DNA from: Pseudoalteromonas sp. SMS1
GTDB lineage: Bacteria; Pseudomonadota; Gammaproteobacteria; Enterobacterales; Alteromonadaceae
Length of the DNA: 64,000 bases
Assembly: GCF_021530565.1 (NCBI RefSeq)
Contig: NZ_JAKGBI010000016.1
Location: 62,001 to 126,000 of the forward strand
Direction: 5' to 3'
Each line of letters starts with the position of its first letter. Positions within the stretch are counted from its first letter, which is position 1. Position numbers and translations under genes: made by a program. Positions 1 to 9,133 of this stretch are shown here, piece by piece. The notes beneath the pieces are model-generated. The model was not told where the DNA came from, did no database searches, and was given only the letters and a program-made list of their open reading frames with translations.

Positions 1-1
1 T

Positions 2-1618
2 ATTAAAGTCCCAAACGCGTTAGACTCTTACCTTACTCCCTCCGTAGTTGGAATCGACGAAGATCAAAATGTCATTGTCGGTCAAATTGCAAAAGAACGT
101 CTTCTGACACACTCAGAAAAGACGGTGGCAGTATTTAAACGGTTAATGGGCAGTGAGCACGTGGTCAAGTTGGGCTCAAAGTCCTTTTCAGCACCCGAAT
201 TATCTGCGTTAGTAATTAAAAGCTTGATTAAAGATGCTGAAACGCTTCTTGAAGAAACGGTGACGGAAGCGGTGATCAGTGTGCCCGCCTATTTCAATGA
301 AAATCAAAGAGCTGCTACCAAATTAGCGGGTGAGCTTGCAGGTATAAAAGTGCGCAGACTGATTAACGAGCCAACAGCAGCGGCAATGGCCTATGGCTTG
401 AATAAACGTGACGAAGGGACGTTTCTAATCCTGGATATGGGTGGCGGCACGTTTGATGTTTCTATTCTGGAGTACTTTTCGGGCGTAATGGAAGTACACG
501 CATGTTCTGGCGACAATTTTCTGGGTGGTGAAGATTTTGTCCAAGTAATGATTGATGATGTGTTAAATCAATTGAATGTCACAAAGTCCGAATTGACCAA
601 GCAGGAGCACCATTTAATTTATCTGCAGATGGAGTCGCTTAAAAAACGCATAGACCAAATTGAAGAAGAGACTTTACAGCTTCAAATTAACAACAAGTAT
701 GTTGATTTTAAGGCAAGTAATCAATGGTTTATGAGCCTAATTAACCCTCTTTTATTACGTGTAAAAAAGCCTATTCAATCGGCTCTACAGGATGCTGATA
801 TGAGCCCTAGTGAAATCGACGAAGTCATTTTAGTAGGGGGAGCTACGCGACTTCGGCAGTTTCGAGTTGCGATTGCGAAGCTGTTTGGAAGGCTCCCATC
901 ATGTGATTTGGACCCCGACACTGTGGTGGGTATTGGCGCCGGTATTCAGGCTGGATTATTAGCTGAAAATCAAGCCTTACAGGATGTTGTTTTAACCGAT
1001 GTTTGTCCTTACACATTAGGAACTGAAGTGTTGGATCAAAATTACAACCCCGGCGTATTTTTACCTGTGATCGAGCGTAATACTGTCGTCCCTGTCAGTA
1101 TTGAAAAAAAGGTTTATACCGTCAACGATAATCAAAAGCAGATTCTGGTTAAGATATTTCAGGGTGAAAACAGACTGGTAGAAAAAAATGTCTGTCTTGG
1201 TTTTTTAAATGTGCCTGTGCCGAAAGCAAAAGCGGGAGAACATCCAATCACAGTAAGGTACAGCTACGATATGAGTGGACTCTTGGTGGTTGATATTACC
1301 ATTGAAGCCACTGGCGCAAAATTCAACAAAATCATTGAGAATGCGCCGGGTGCATTGAGCGAAAAAGAAAAACAAAAAGTACTTTCGAAATTGGATAAAA
1401 TTAAATTTCACCCACGGGATAATCAAAAAAATAAACAGTTGATAGCCAAAGCAGATAGACTGTATGAGTCATACTTAGGTGAAGCAAGAGAGCTGATTGC
1501 AATCTCAGTTACAAATTTTGAACGTGTTCTCGAAGAGCAAAATGAAATAGCAATTAAGAAAGCGCAAGTTAAATTTTCAAACTTTTTAGAAGCATTGGAA
1601 ATAGAAGGACGTTTCTAA
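2..1618 (+). CDS. hscC: Hsp70 chaperone HscC (5' end outside window)
   Basis: This is a DnaK-family chaperone of the HscC branch. It couples ATP hydrolysis to binding of client peptides in the cytoplasm. The frame is open from base 2, well before the first in-frame GTG at 125, so the gene starts outside the window. Only about 28 N-terminal residues, including the first phosphate loop, should be missing. Visible Hsp70 hallmarks are RLINEPTAAAMAYG, DMGGGTFDVS, GDNFLGGEDF, VILVGGATR and the HscC-like ILTD-type segment LTDVCPYTLGTEV. The substrate-binding part is short, as in Escherichia coli HscC (556 residues), rather than full DnaK length. The stop overlaps the start of the J-protein by one base (TAATG), so the two are translationally coupled. 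The HscC assignment rests on close similarity to the E. coli protein from memory. Confidence 0.92.
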   Translation: MKVPNALDSYLTPSVVGIDEDQNVIVGQIAKERLLTHSEKTVAVFKRLMGSEHVVKLGSKSFSAPELSALVIKSLIKDAETLLEETVTEAVISVPAYFNENQRAATKLAGELAGIKVRRLINEPTAAAMAYGLNKRDEGTFLILDMGGGTFDVSILEYFSGVMEVHACSGDNFLGGEDFVQVMIDDVLNQLNVTKSELTKQEHHLIYLQMESLKKRIDQIEEETLQLQINNKYVDFKASNQWFMSLINPLLLRVKKPIQSALQDADMSPSEIDEVILVGGATRLRQFRVAIAKLFGRLPSCDLDPDTVVGIGAGIQAGLLAENQALQDVVLTDVCPYTLGTEVLDQNYNPGVFLPVIERNTVVPVSIEKKVYTVNDNQKQILVKIFQGENRLVEKNVCLGFLNVPVPKAKAGEHPITVRYSYDMSGLLVVDITIEATGAKFNKIIENAPGALSEKEKQKVLSKLDKIKFHPRDNQKNKQLIAKADRLYESYLGEARELIAISVTNFERVLEEQNEIAIKKAQVKFSNFLEALEIEGRF

Positions 1619-2700
1619 TGTCTGTTTGGGATATTTTAAAAATACAAGAAACGAAGGATGTTAAAGCCATAAAAGCGGCTTACGCCAACCAGCTAAAAGT
1701 GTCTCGTCCAGATGCTCATCCGGAAGCGTTTCAAACCCTTCACTCGGCCTATAAAAGTGCGCTTAACTGGGCTAAAACAGCACCCGAAGCAAGCTCTGGG
1801 GTTAACATTTCGATAGAAACTAGTTCAATAGAAGACATATCCTCCGAGCAAGATGTCGTTGTAGAGGCTGCTAAGGATTCAGACACCTTCGATGAAATGG
1901 AACATGAAAGGCAAGCTGAATTAGACGAAATGCAAGTTGAATATCAACACCACATTGAAGAGATTACTAAAGTTTTTGATGATAAAGCAGCGAGAAATAA
2001 CATCAGTGCATGGCAATTTTTACAACACTCTCAACTAGCTTTAGAGCCTCATTATAATACTCAGTTAGGCATGTTTGTTTTTGAGAATATTTTACAAATA
2101 AATCAGAAGTTTGAACAGCTGAGGCAAGAGGGAAAACGTTATAGTGGCGGTGGGGAAAACATTTCGAATGAAACTATTTTATATCTTGATAGCGTGTTCA
2201 ATTGGCGCTCACAAGCTCATTCCTTGTATTATTTTTTCGCTGAGCAAGAGGTTTTAAAAATATTAAACCTGATTGAGGCGCACGAACATATTACAGACGC
2301 TAGTTATGCCATAAATTCGGTGCAAGGCGCCAAAGTAACTGAAAAAAAATCGCAAAGCATTAACCAAGCTGATGAATACATGATTGCAGTTGAGGTGATG
2401 GCGCGACTAAAAACCTTAACGTATCGGTCTTTCTGCGCCTGCCTTTTGATATCTGGCATACTTATTACAGAATTTCTTAACCAAGGCATTGAGGGTGGGG
2501 TGCAATTTTTACGCGTTTTTTTAGTGGTACTTCTCATTCAAGTGATAGGTGTATCAATACGCAACAAGTACATTATTTATTCGATGTGGCCGGTCTCAAT
2601 TTTATTTATATTGTGTTTTCCCATTATGACACCCATCGGTATCACAATGTTTTTGTATCTGAAGAAAGTAAGGGTTTATTTCAAGTATGAGCAACGCTAG
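1618..2700 (+). CDS. Membrane-anchored DnaJ-like co-chaperone (DjlB/DjlC type)
   Basis: The first 50 residues form a J-domain-like helical hairpin (SVWDILKIQET... then AYANQLKVSRPDAHPEAF). The usual HPD tripeptide reads RPD, so the histidine that stimulates Hsp70 ATPase is replaced. An acidic, helical, low-complexity middle follows. About three hydrophobic segments lie near residues 265-345, suggesting inner-membrane anchoring with the J-domain in the cytoplasm. In E. coli the HscC partners DjlB and DjlC are encoded next to hscC, and the one-base overlap here supports the same partnership. At 360 residues it is shorter than those proteins (about 475-485). The start is fixed by the TAATG overlap. 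Confidence 0.75.
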   Translation: MSVWDILKIQETKDVKAIKAAYANQLKVSRPDAHPEAFQTLHSAYKSALNWAKTAPEASSGVNISIETSSIEDISSEQDVVVEAAKDSDTFDEMEHERQAELDEMQVEYQHHIEEITKVFDDKAARNNISAWQFLQHSQLALEPHYNTQLGMFVFENILQINQKFEQLRQEGKRYSGGGENISNETILYLDSVFNWRSQAHSLYYFFAEQEVLKILNLIEAHEHITDASYAINSVQGAKVTEKKSQSINQADEYMIAVEVMARLKTLTYRSFCACLLISGILITEFLNQGIEGGVQFLRVFLVVLLIQVIGVSIRNKYIIYSMWPVSILFILCFPIMTPIGITMFLYLKKVRVYFKYEQR

Positions 2701-3101
2701 TAAATTTACGCGTTTTCTTTATTTATTCAGCCTAGCGGTGAATGTCAATTGGTAACCATTGCGTTTGTATGTGCCGTTTGCTTCGGGGTTGATTGTTGAA
2801 TCATGCCTCTGCGATAGGCTCATAAAGTAACAATGAAAGCGTATTTGGTGAGCAATAAGCTTTACTTTTTGTCTCTCGATTTTAAAGATGGCTTGTAGTG
2901 TTTTACTCGCCGTTATTCCTCAATTTATTCGCACCCTTGTCTGATCAATAAGCACATGTCATGGCGATTGTTTCATACGATGGTCTTATAAAGATGCGTT
3001 TTAATATCACAAAACAAACTTTACATTAACCTTGATATAACATAAGTTTCAATTGCTTTTTATTTTAAGCACAATAATTACAAATAAAGGATATTTAACT
3101 T
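2701..3101. other. Intergenic region, no gene seen
   Basis: A 401-base AT-rich gap separates the chaperone pair from the protease gene. I see no coding frame of note and no convincing terminator or promoter. An AAAGGA Shine-Dalgarno-like sequence lies just before the protease ATG. Confidence 0.5.
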
Positions 3102-4985
3102 ATGACATCATGTAAAGTAATCAAAACCTCGATGGCTGCGTGTGCACTGCTTGTTGCATCAAGTCATGCCAGTGTTCTAGAAAGTATGCATCAGAAAACC
3201 GAAATCGCTGAGGCCGTACCGTATCAGTTGGCATTAAGTTTAGACTACGCTATGGGTACGCTTCAAAGCGAGTTGGAGCAAACGATTCACCACCCAAACG
3301 CAAACTTCATCAAAGTTAACTTTGCTAAATTTTCATTGCCAAAAGGTGCGTATTTGCAGATCAGTGACTTAAACGAACACGAACTTTATCGTTATGATCA
3401 TAATGACAGCGATGTCAATTCTGCAATGTCCATATCGGCTGATGCAGTCAAGCTCAAATTAGTCGTCGCCAACCCAAGTGCATGGCGTCCTCATCATGGT
3501 ATTGAGATCGACCACTTTTTTGCTGGATACCCAGAGTCAGAAATAGCAGCAACAGCGCAGTCTCTTGCTGCGGATTTAATTGAACCAAAATCAACCTGTG
3601 GTATTAATGAACGAAGAGATGTGGCGTGCTGGGAGTCTACTCATCCAATTGAATTCGAACGGAGCCGTCCCGTCGCACGTTTACTGATTGGCGGACGAAG
3701 TCTATGTACAGCGTGGCGTGTTGGCTCGAGTAATCACATGTTTACGAACAATCACTGTTTTGACACAGCTGCTGAAGCTAAAAATGTAGAGGTTTGGTTT
3801 AATTATCAGCGTTCTGCTTGTGGGGTAGGGGAGCCGAATAGCACAGTTAAAGTCATGGGAGATCAGCTGCTTGCCACCGACTACAGCCTTGATTATACCT
3901 TATTTACAGTAAAAGAATTTGAAAAGATAAAGCAGTTCGGACACTTTGGCCTTGATGTGACATCGCAGGTGCAGGGTCAGCGTATTTTCATTCCTCAGCA
4001 TGGTAGTGGTAACCCCAAAGAGCTGGCAATTGAAAGTGACCAAAATGCAACGGGTTATTGCCAGATCGATCAAACTGTGACAGCTGGACGCGGCAGCACA
4101 ACAGACATGGGCTATAAGTGTGACACAATCGGTGGCTCGTCAGGTTCACCAGTTGTGTCAGCAGAGCATAACAATGTGGTCGCGCTGCATCATTATGGAA
4201 ACAGCACACAGTGTACGTCAAAACTGAACCGAGGTACTCGAATTGAACTTATTTGGCCAAAAGTATCGTCGTACTTTGGCGGGGTTGTGCCAATAGGTGA
4301 CACTGGTCATGGCGGTAATACGCCACCTGTTGCAAACATTCAGGTAAATTGTAACCAGCTCGCCTGCACATTTGATGCGAGCGGGTCAGTGGATACAGAT
4401 GGAACAATTGTCGGAACTGCATGGCAATTTGGTGATGGTGGAACATCATCGCACATGCGTGTTGAACATTCCTATGCACAACCTGGCACCTATGAGGTGT
4501 CATTGGTTGTGACTGATAACGAAGGTGCAACTGGTACCGTGACTCAGTCGGTATCAGTGACTGATGGCACTGACAGAGCCCCAGTCGCGTTGTTCACTCA
4601 TACAGTGAACAATTTAAAGGTGACCTTTACAGATACGTCAATCGATGACAATGGTGTCGATGGCTACGCTTGGGCATTTGGTGATGGCAATACCAGCCAA
4701 TCGAAAAACCCAGTTCATACATACAGTGCTGCGGGCTCTTATAATGTGTCCCTCACCGTGACGGACACTGCTGGCCAGCAAGACACAATCACACATGCCG
4801 TTGTTGTCAATGCTGACAGCGGTTGCAGTGTTGGTAATTGGGACAGTCAAAAGGTCTACCTAAAAGGCGACCAAGCGTCTCAAAACGGCAGTATTTATGA
4901 GGCAAAATGGTGGACCAGAGGGGATTCTCCAGCAGACAACTCTACACAGTGGGCTGTTTGGAAATGGGTAAAAGCCTGTAACTAA
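3102..4985 (+). CDS. Secreted trypsin-like serine protease with two PKD domains and a CBM5/12
   Basis: A predicted exported endopeptidase of the lysyl-endopeptidase-like branch of family S1. A signal peptide spans about residues 1-23 (ends SSHA). A propeptide-like region follows, then the protease domain. The likely catalytic triad is His218 (TNNHCF), Asp264 (LDYTLF) and Ser347 (GGSSGSP). Several cysteines could form disulfides. Two PKD domains occupy about residues 410-485 and 490-570, each with a WxFGDG core. The last 50 residues form an aromatic-rich CBM5/12 (chitin-binding) module (YEAKWW, WAVWKWV). The arrangement suggests a protease targeted to chitinous or other insoluble matter. It is monocistronic and ends at a hairpin shared with the convergent receptor gene. 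Confidence 0.88.
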   Translation: MTSCKVIKTSMAACALLVASSHASVLESMHQKTEIAEAVPYQLALSLDYAMGTLQSELEQTIHHPNANFIKVNFAKFSLPKGAYLQISDLNEHELYRYDHNDSDVNSAMSISADAVKLKLVVANPSAWRPHHGIEIDHFFAGYPESEIAATAQSLAADLIEPKSTCGINERRDVACWESTHPIEFERSRPVARLLIGGRSLCTAWRVGSSNHMFTNNHCFDTAAEAKNVEVWFNYQRSACGVGEPNSTVKVMGDQLLATDYSLDYTLFTVKEFEKIKQFGHFGLDVTSQVQGQRIFIPQHGSGNPKELAIESDQNATGYCQIDQTVTAGRGSTTDMGYKCDTIGGSSGSPVVSAEHNNVVALHHYGNSTQCTSKLNRGTRIELIWPKVSSYFGGVVPIGDTGHGGNTPPVANIQVNCNQLACTFDASGSVDTDGTIVGTAWQFGDGGTSSHMRVEHSYAQPGTYEVSLVVTDNEGATGTVTQSVSVTDGTDRAPVALFTHTVNNLKVTFTDTSIDDNGVDGYAWAFGDGNTSQSKNPVHTYSAAGSYNVSLTVTDTAGQQDTITHAVVVNADSGCSVGNWDSQKVYLKGDQASQNGSIYEAKWWTRGDSPADNSTQWAVWKWVKACN

Positions 4986-5004
4986 GTGCGTAAGATTTAG
5001 TGCT

Positions 5005-5047
5005 TGCCTACATTGTGCATCAAGGCTTGTGGTGCACAATGAAGGCA
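5005..5047. terminator. Hairpin between convergent genes
   Basis: Arms CATTGTGCA (5011-5019) and TGCACAATG (5033-5041) pair perfectly. They are extended by TGCCT/AGGCA outside a small internal loop. It lies between the protease stop and the receptor stop and probably ends both transcripts. There is no long T-run. Confidence 0.55.
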
Positions 5048-5079
5048 TATTAAACGTGCTTTTAACGCACGCTTGTTGA

Positions 5080-7056
5080 TTAGCTGCCGAATTGGATCCG
5101 GACACCTGCATTGACAGTAAATCCGTCATTGCGAGACCAAATATCGGTAGTCCAACGACCACTTGGTGCTTGAGTTGGTAACACTAATGAGTGCTCTTTG
5201 GTTTGACGTACATTGAGCAGATTTTCTGCATTCAAGAACCAACTAACATTGCCAAGCGTGATTTGACCTAACAATCCAAGGTGCCAGTATGGATCACTCT
5301 TTTCTCTGTACGGGTTATTCTCGAGGTGCTGAGTACCTGTGTAGTATGCTTCAAATCCAACTAAGTGGCTCCCGTGCTCTTCCCACATGATCACGGCACC
5401 CGCTGAGTGTCTTGGTGTAAGTGGCAGGGGGGCTCGAGTTAGCCCTATTGAGTTTGCTTTTGTTGCATCGGTATACAGATAACTGGCAGTAAATTTGATG
5501 TCATGCCAGCGGTAGCGAAGCAGAAGTTCGGCTCCGCGGATCTCACTTTCACCCGGCGCATTCACGATACGCACTTGTGTGTTTGACTGCGCGTTGTCTA
5601 TTGCTTCTAATTCGGTCACATTTTCAATATCTGAGGCAAATAATGTGACACTGGTTTCAACTTTGTCAAAAGTGTAGCTAATGTCCACAGACGCTGTTGA
5701 TGCGCGTTCTTCTTCAAGGTTATCCAGTGGCGCCAGTCGAGATAAGCCGGTATCGTCGATATCTTCTATGAACGGTGTCGGCGCATAAAAGCCCTGGCCA
5801 TATGAGCCGCGAATAGTCCAGTTATTTGGGTTGTAGAGCATGGACACTCGTGGACTTATTTGTGTGCCGTACTCACTGTGCCAATCAGCACGGGCACTCA
5901 GTGACAGTGAAATATCGTCCGTTATGTCATAATCAAGTTGTGAAAATAAACCAGGGACATCATAAGTGTAGTTAAAGTCTGAATATTCATCAGAATCAAA
6001 AGAGTCTGATTGATATGCAACCCCAACTAACCATGCTGTTGCCTCTGTATATCCAGATAAACTTGATTCAATTAGGTAACTATCGTGGGCATCATTTTCA
6101 AATACCGAGCCATATTGATGTTGGTGTTCTTGGTGCATGACGGAGCCGCGCACATTGAGGTTCAGGACCTCACTCAATGGCTGTTCAAAAATAAACCCGC
6201 TATCTAATCTCACGGTGTCTTGCGCTTGAACATATGGGTTTCCATCGGGCATTACCGCACCTTCCAAAGTACCACCTGTGCGCTGTTCCGTCATTGCACC
6301 AAGTGTCATGTAAAGATGTTCACCGTTATCACCAGACCAATACAAACGAGGACGCATGGTTGCTCTGTTGTAGGCTGCCATATCTATCCAGCCATCGTTA
6401 TCAATATCTTGTTCTTTTTGATGATGTCCCCCTGCGGTGATTGATCCGCTGAGAGAGTCAGAGAGAGGTGCAGCAGCGTATGCCGTAATGTCTTGTCCGC
6501 TTTTTGAGGTGGCATTGAGTAACACCTCACCTTCAAATTCATCATTCGGTGTGCGAGATATTAGGTTGATTACGCCACCCAGTGCTGAGCCTCCATACAG
6601 AGAAGAGGCCGAGCCTTTAATTATTTCGACATTAGCCAGATCTGTAGGGGGGATTTGTAGCAAACCGATGGAAGCAGTCTGGCCACCATACAAGGGGAGA
6701 CCATCGCTCAGCAACTGAGTGTAACGACCATATAGACCTTGTAATTTTATATTGGCACTGCCCAAAGCAGGGGATGTATTTTGTACTCTCACACCGCCTG
6801 TTTCGGCCACCAACATTGAAATATTACCTGGGCGCATGAGTGCTTTTTCTTGAACCTCTTCAGCATTGATCACTTCTGTGCGTGTCGCTGATTCCGTGAC
6901 TATTCTTCCTAATCTTGACGCGGTAACTTGGATTTTCTCAATTTTACCTTCTTTGTCATGTTCATCGTGATGGTGGTGTTCTTCGTGGCCGACGGCATAA
7001 GTAGTACATGGTAACAACATCATAGATATTGCTAACTTAGAGTATTGATTAAGCAT
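5080..7056 (-). CDS. TonB-dependent outer-membrane receptor, His-rich N-terminus
   Basis: An outer-membrane beta-barrel transporter with a periplasmic plug, energised by TonB. The chosen start (MLNQYSKLAISMM) has a GAGGT Shine-Dalgarno and gives a clean signal peptide ending near TYA. An ATG 28 codons upstream would spoil the signal. The mature N-terminus begins with HEEHHHHDEHD, a probable metal-binding stretch. The plug follows (IEKIQVTASRLGR, then IIKGSASSLYGGSALGGVINLISR), then the barrel, ending in a C-terminal aromatic-rich strand (VNAGVRIQFGS). The His tract and the Cys-rich gene 90 bases upstream on the same strand suggest a metal ligand such as copper or zinc. The substrate is inferred only. 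Confidence 0.85.
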   Translation of the reverse strand: MLNQYSKLAISMMLLPCTTYAVGHEEHHHHDEHDKEGKIEKIQVTASRLGRIVTESATRTEVINAEEVQEKALMRPGNISMLVAETGGVRVQNTSPALGSANIKLQGLYGRYTQLLSDGLPLYGGQTASIGLLQIPPTDLANVEIIKGSASSLYGGSALGGVINLISRTPNDEFEGEVLLNATSKSGQDITAYAAAPLSDSLSGSITAGGHHQKEQDIDNDGWIDMAAYNRATMRPRLYWSGDNGEHLYMTLGAMTEQRTGGTLEGAVMPDGNPYVQAQDTVRLDSGFIFEQPLSEVLNLNVRGSVMHQEHQHQYGSVFENDAHDSYLIESSLSGYTEATAWLVGVAYQSDSFDSDEYSDFNYTYDVPGLFSQLDYDITDDISLSLSARADWHSEYGTQISPRVSMLYNPNNWTIRGSYGQGFYAPTPFIEDIDDTGLSRLAPLDNLEEERASTASVDISYTFDKVETSVTLFASDIENVTELEAIDNAQSNTQVRIVNAPGESEIRGAELLLRYRWHDIKFTASYLYTDATKANSIGLTRAPLPLTPRHSAGAVIMWEEHGSHLVGFEAYYTGTQHLENNPYREKSDPYWHLGLLGQITLGNVSWFLNAENLLNVRQTKEHSLVLPTQAPSGRWTTDIWSRNDGFTVNAGVRIQFGS

Positions 7057-7146
7057 TTTTACCTCAAACATGCTAAAAACTGCGCGCAAATCGCGCGAAT
7101 TAATGTGTAAATTTTTAACGTGTACGAATTTTGGGCGCACTAACCC

Positions 7147-7521
7147 TTAAGCGGTAAAAATAGGGGGTCGATATAAGGCGTCTGACAAAGTATTTGGGTG
7201 GCCAATTTCTCTAATGGAGACGTTTTCACTCGCCATGTTTAGAGCTGCTTGGCGGTTATTTGCGTGTAAAAAAGCAAATGAAATACAAGCGTTTGAGGGA
7301 CAAATACACTCTGATTCACAACAGTCAACTTCGCAGCAGTCATCTTGACTCACCGCATGCGAGGGCTGCTCTGCAACGGCAGACGATTGTATTTGGGCAG
7401 AAGCCAGATGTGAGTTTGTTGTCTGCTCAAGTGCAGGCATTAAATGATATGCAGCCGATTGCCCAATGAAGGTAACCAACATTGTTAGGACAATTAACAG
7501 GTTTGTTAGGGGCTTATGCAT
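7147..7521 (-). CDS. Small Cys-rich exported protein (CopL/DUF2946-like)
   Basis: A 124-residue protein with an N-terminal hydrophobic signal or anchor (residues about 7-25). A dense cysteine cluster lies near residues 62-78 (DDCCEVDCCESECICPSNAC), followed by a C-terminal YRPPIFTA tail. Pairs of Cys-rich exported proteins and TonB receptors occur in bacterial copper loci, and the RPP tail resembles DUF2946/CopL-type proteins. Family membership is tentative. It has a GAGAG ribosome site and precedes the receptor gene, so the two probably form one operon. Likely role: periplasmic metal binding or sensing. Confidence 0.6.
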   Translation of the reverse strand: MHKPLTNLLIVLTMLVTFIGQSAAYHLMPALEQTTNSHLASAQIQSSAVAEQPSHAVSQDDCCEVDCCESECICPSNACISFAFLHANNRQAALNMASENVSIREIGHPNTLSDALYRPPIFTA

Positions 7522-7749
7522 ATCGCTCTCATCATAAAATCGCGCTTACTCTACGATATTTTGTGCTCTATGTGAATAATTATCTGGTGCATTGATTCGG
7601 TTTCTCTATGGGAGGTCTTTACTGAAGCGTTTTATGTTTGACATATGTATCGATGCCAATTGGACAGTCAGATTATATGATATATTTTGCAACAATGTGG
7701 TTGAGTCCGAGTGGCTCAAAGAACGATTGCGACGAATAAGGGAATCTTT

Positions 7750-8151
7750 ATGCGATTTGTCTTGTCATTACTTATGTTTTTATCTTTTCCAATGTATGCC
7801 GATACCATAAGCCAATTTACTTCGGATGGTTGCAGTGTTTTCCCTGATGGTACGCTTGAACAAAAAAACCTATGGCTGTCTTGCTGCTCAGCCCATGATT
7901 ATGCTTATTGGAAGGGGGGAACTTATCAAGCGCGGTTGCAAGCAGACCTAGACCTCAAGTCCTGTGTTGAAAAAGTCGGGGAAGCGCATATTGCCAAGTT
8001 AATGTTAGCAGGTGTACGAGTCGGTGGGAGTCCTTACTTTCCCACTACGTTTAGGTGGGGTTATGGGTGGCCATACCCACGATTTTATGGACCTTTATCG
8101 CAATCTGAACTAGAGCAAATTGCTCAATTTGAAAATAGTGCCAAAAAATAG
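7750..8151 (+). CDS. Secreted phospholipase A2-like protein
   Basis: A 133-residue protein starting at MRFVLSLLMF, with AAGGGA upstream and a signal peptide ending near YADT. The mature part carries DGCSVFPDGT, then LSCCSAHDYAYW, then an R..AD..L..C pattern. The CCxxHD motif (Cys45, Cys46, His49, Asp50) matches the catalytic His-Asp pair and disulfide pattern of phospholipase A2-like folds. The family would hydrolyse or bind phospholipid outside the cytoplasm. The second half is Pro/Tyr/Gly-rich. It stands alone between divergent and convergent genes. A start 13 codons earlier is open but lacks a better ribosome site and blurs the signal peptide. Confidence 0.6.
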   Translation: MRFVLSLLMFLSFPMYADTISQFTSDGCSVFPDGTLEQKNLWLSCCSAHDYAYWKGGTYQARLQADLDLKSCVEKVGEAHIAKLMLAGVRVGGSPYFPTTFRWGYGWPYPRFYGPLSQSELEQIAQFENSAKK

Positions 8152-8166
8152 CAGCATGGCGCTGCT
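8150..8166 (+). terminator. Weak hairpin overlapping the PLA2-like stop
   Basis: AGCAGC (8150-8155) and GCTGCT (8161-8166) pair around a five-base loop and are followed by AAAAGG, so no T-run. It may be only an mRNA end structure. Confidence 0.3.
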
Positions 8167-8348
8167 AAAAGGTATCGCATAAAGAGAATGCAAAAAGCAC
8201 AAGCCTATTTTGCAGGCAATCGCTTTCAGTTAACGCACTTAATGTGGATTGAGGATAATGCGATGAGTGACAAAGTTGTGCTTTGGTCACTAATTACACC
8301 AAGCACAACAATGTCTTAGCTTAAAATGCAGAGGCGTTCAAACCGTGT

Positions 8349-8897
8349 CTATAATGGTGCGTAGTTAACGACATATCCAGACAGTCTAGTGAAGCCGTAT
8401 GGACCGTTTAGTGCCTCGTCAGATACTCTTGGAATGGTACAATTTAAGTGTGCCGAGACGGCATCTCCTCGAGAGGCATAGCTGTTTTGGTAGTGTAGTA
8501 GGCGTGTTTCATAGTCGTCAGCGGGTCTCATTGTGAGTCTAGAAAAGCCTTCGAATACGCCGGATGTTTTCGAAAGTTTCACAGCAGGGTTTGCCATCCC
8601 TCTGATCTCTAAAGTACATGCAGCCGAGGCACTTGGATCTTTACTGGCCAAGTTAAAATAGGCATCGACGGACTCTATCGTGATGTTTTGCGCTAGGTTG
8701 ATAGGGCAATATACAGAGATATTTTGATTGGTCGTGTTTTCAATGCTTGAAGATGACATATGTCGATATTTAAGCGTCACCTCTGCGGGCGTAACCGATC
8801 TTTGTACGCATTCTGTCGCGTTATAAGAAATTGACTTTGCGGCTACATTTGCGCTCATCCCCATGGCAAGACTGGCTAATACTATTTTAGTTTTCAT
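8349..8897 (-). CDS. Exported protein of unknown function
   Basis: A 182-residue protein with a standard signal peptide (MKTKIVLASLAMGMSANVAA, cleavage after VAA) and an AAGGGA ribosome site. The mature part has four or five cysteines (ATECVQ, VYCPIN, AACTLEI, LNCTIP) and is rich in beta-type sequence, suggesting a small disulfide-bonded periplasmic or secreted beta fold. I do not recognise the family. It has no obvious operon partner. Confidence 0.65.
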   Translation of the reverse strand: MKTKIVLASLAMGMSANVAAKSISYNATECVQRSVTPAEVTLKYRHMSSSSIENTTNQNISVYCPINLAQNITIESVDAYFNLASKDPSASAACTLEIRGMANPAVKLSKTSGVFEGFSRLTMRPADDYETRLLHYQNSYASRGDAVSAHLNCTIPRVSDEALNGPYGFTRLSGYVVNYAPL

Positions 8898-9133
8898 AAT
8901 GTCCCTTTGTATTTATAAAAGCAGTTGGAGTATAATTTGTTTTGCATTAATTATGTGTATGCCTCTGTTTTTTATTAAATTATTAATATTTTATTAGGTG
9001 GTTTTTGAATAGGGAACGTTAAATTATGAAGCGGTCATACCCGCAGGCATTTTTATCTGTTGTCTAAATAAAGCAGCGAATTTAATCGCTGTGCCACAGC
9101 GTGATGAAAGAAACGAAATAAGAGAGGATAGAG

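Noticed and set aside
7592..7810. 72-residue plus frame overlapping the start of the PLA2-like gene
   Set aside because: It lacks a ribosome site and overlaps the signal peptide of a better-supported gene.
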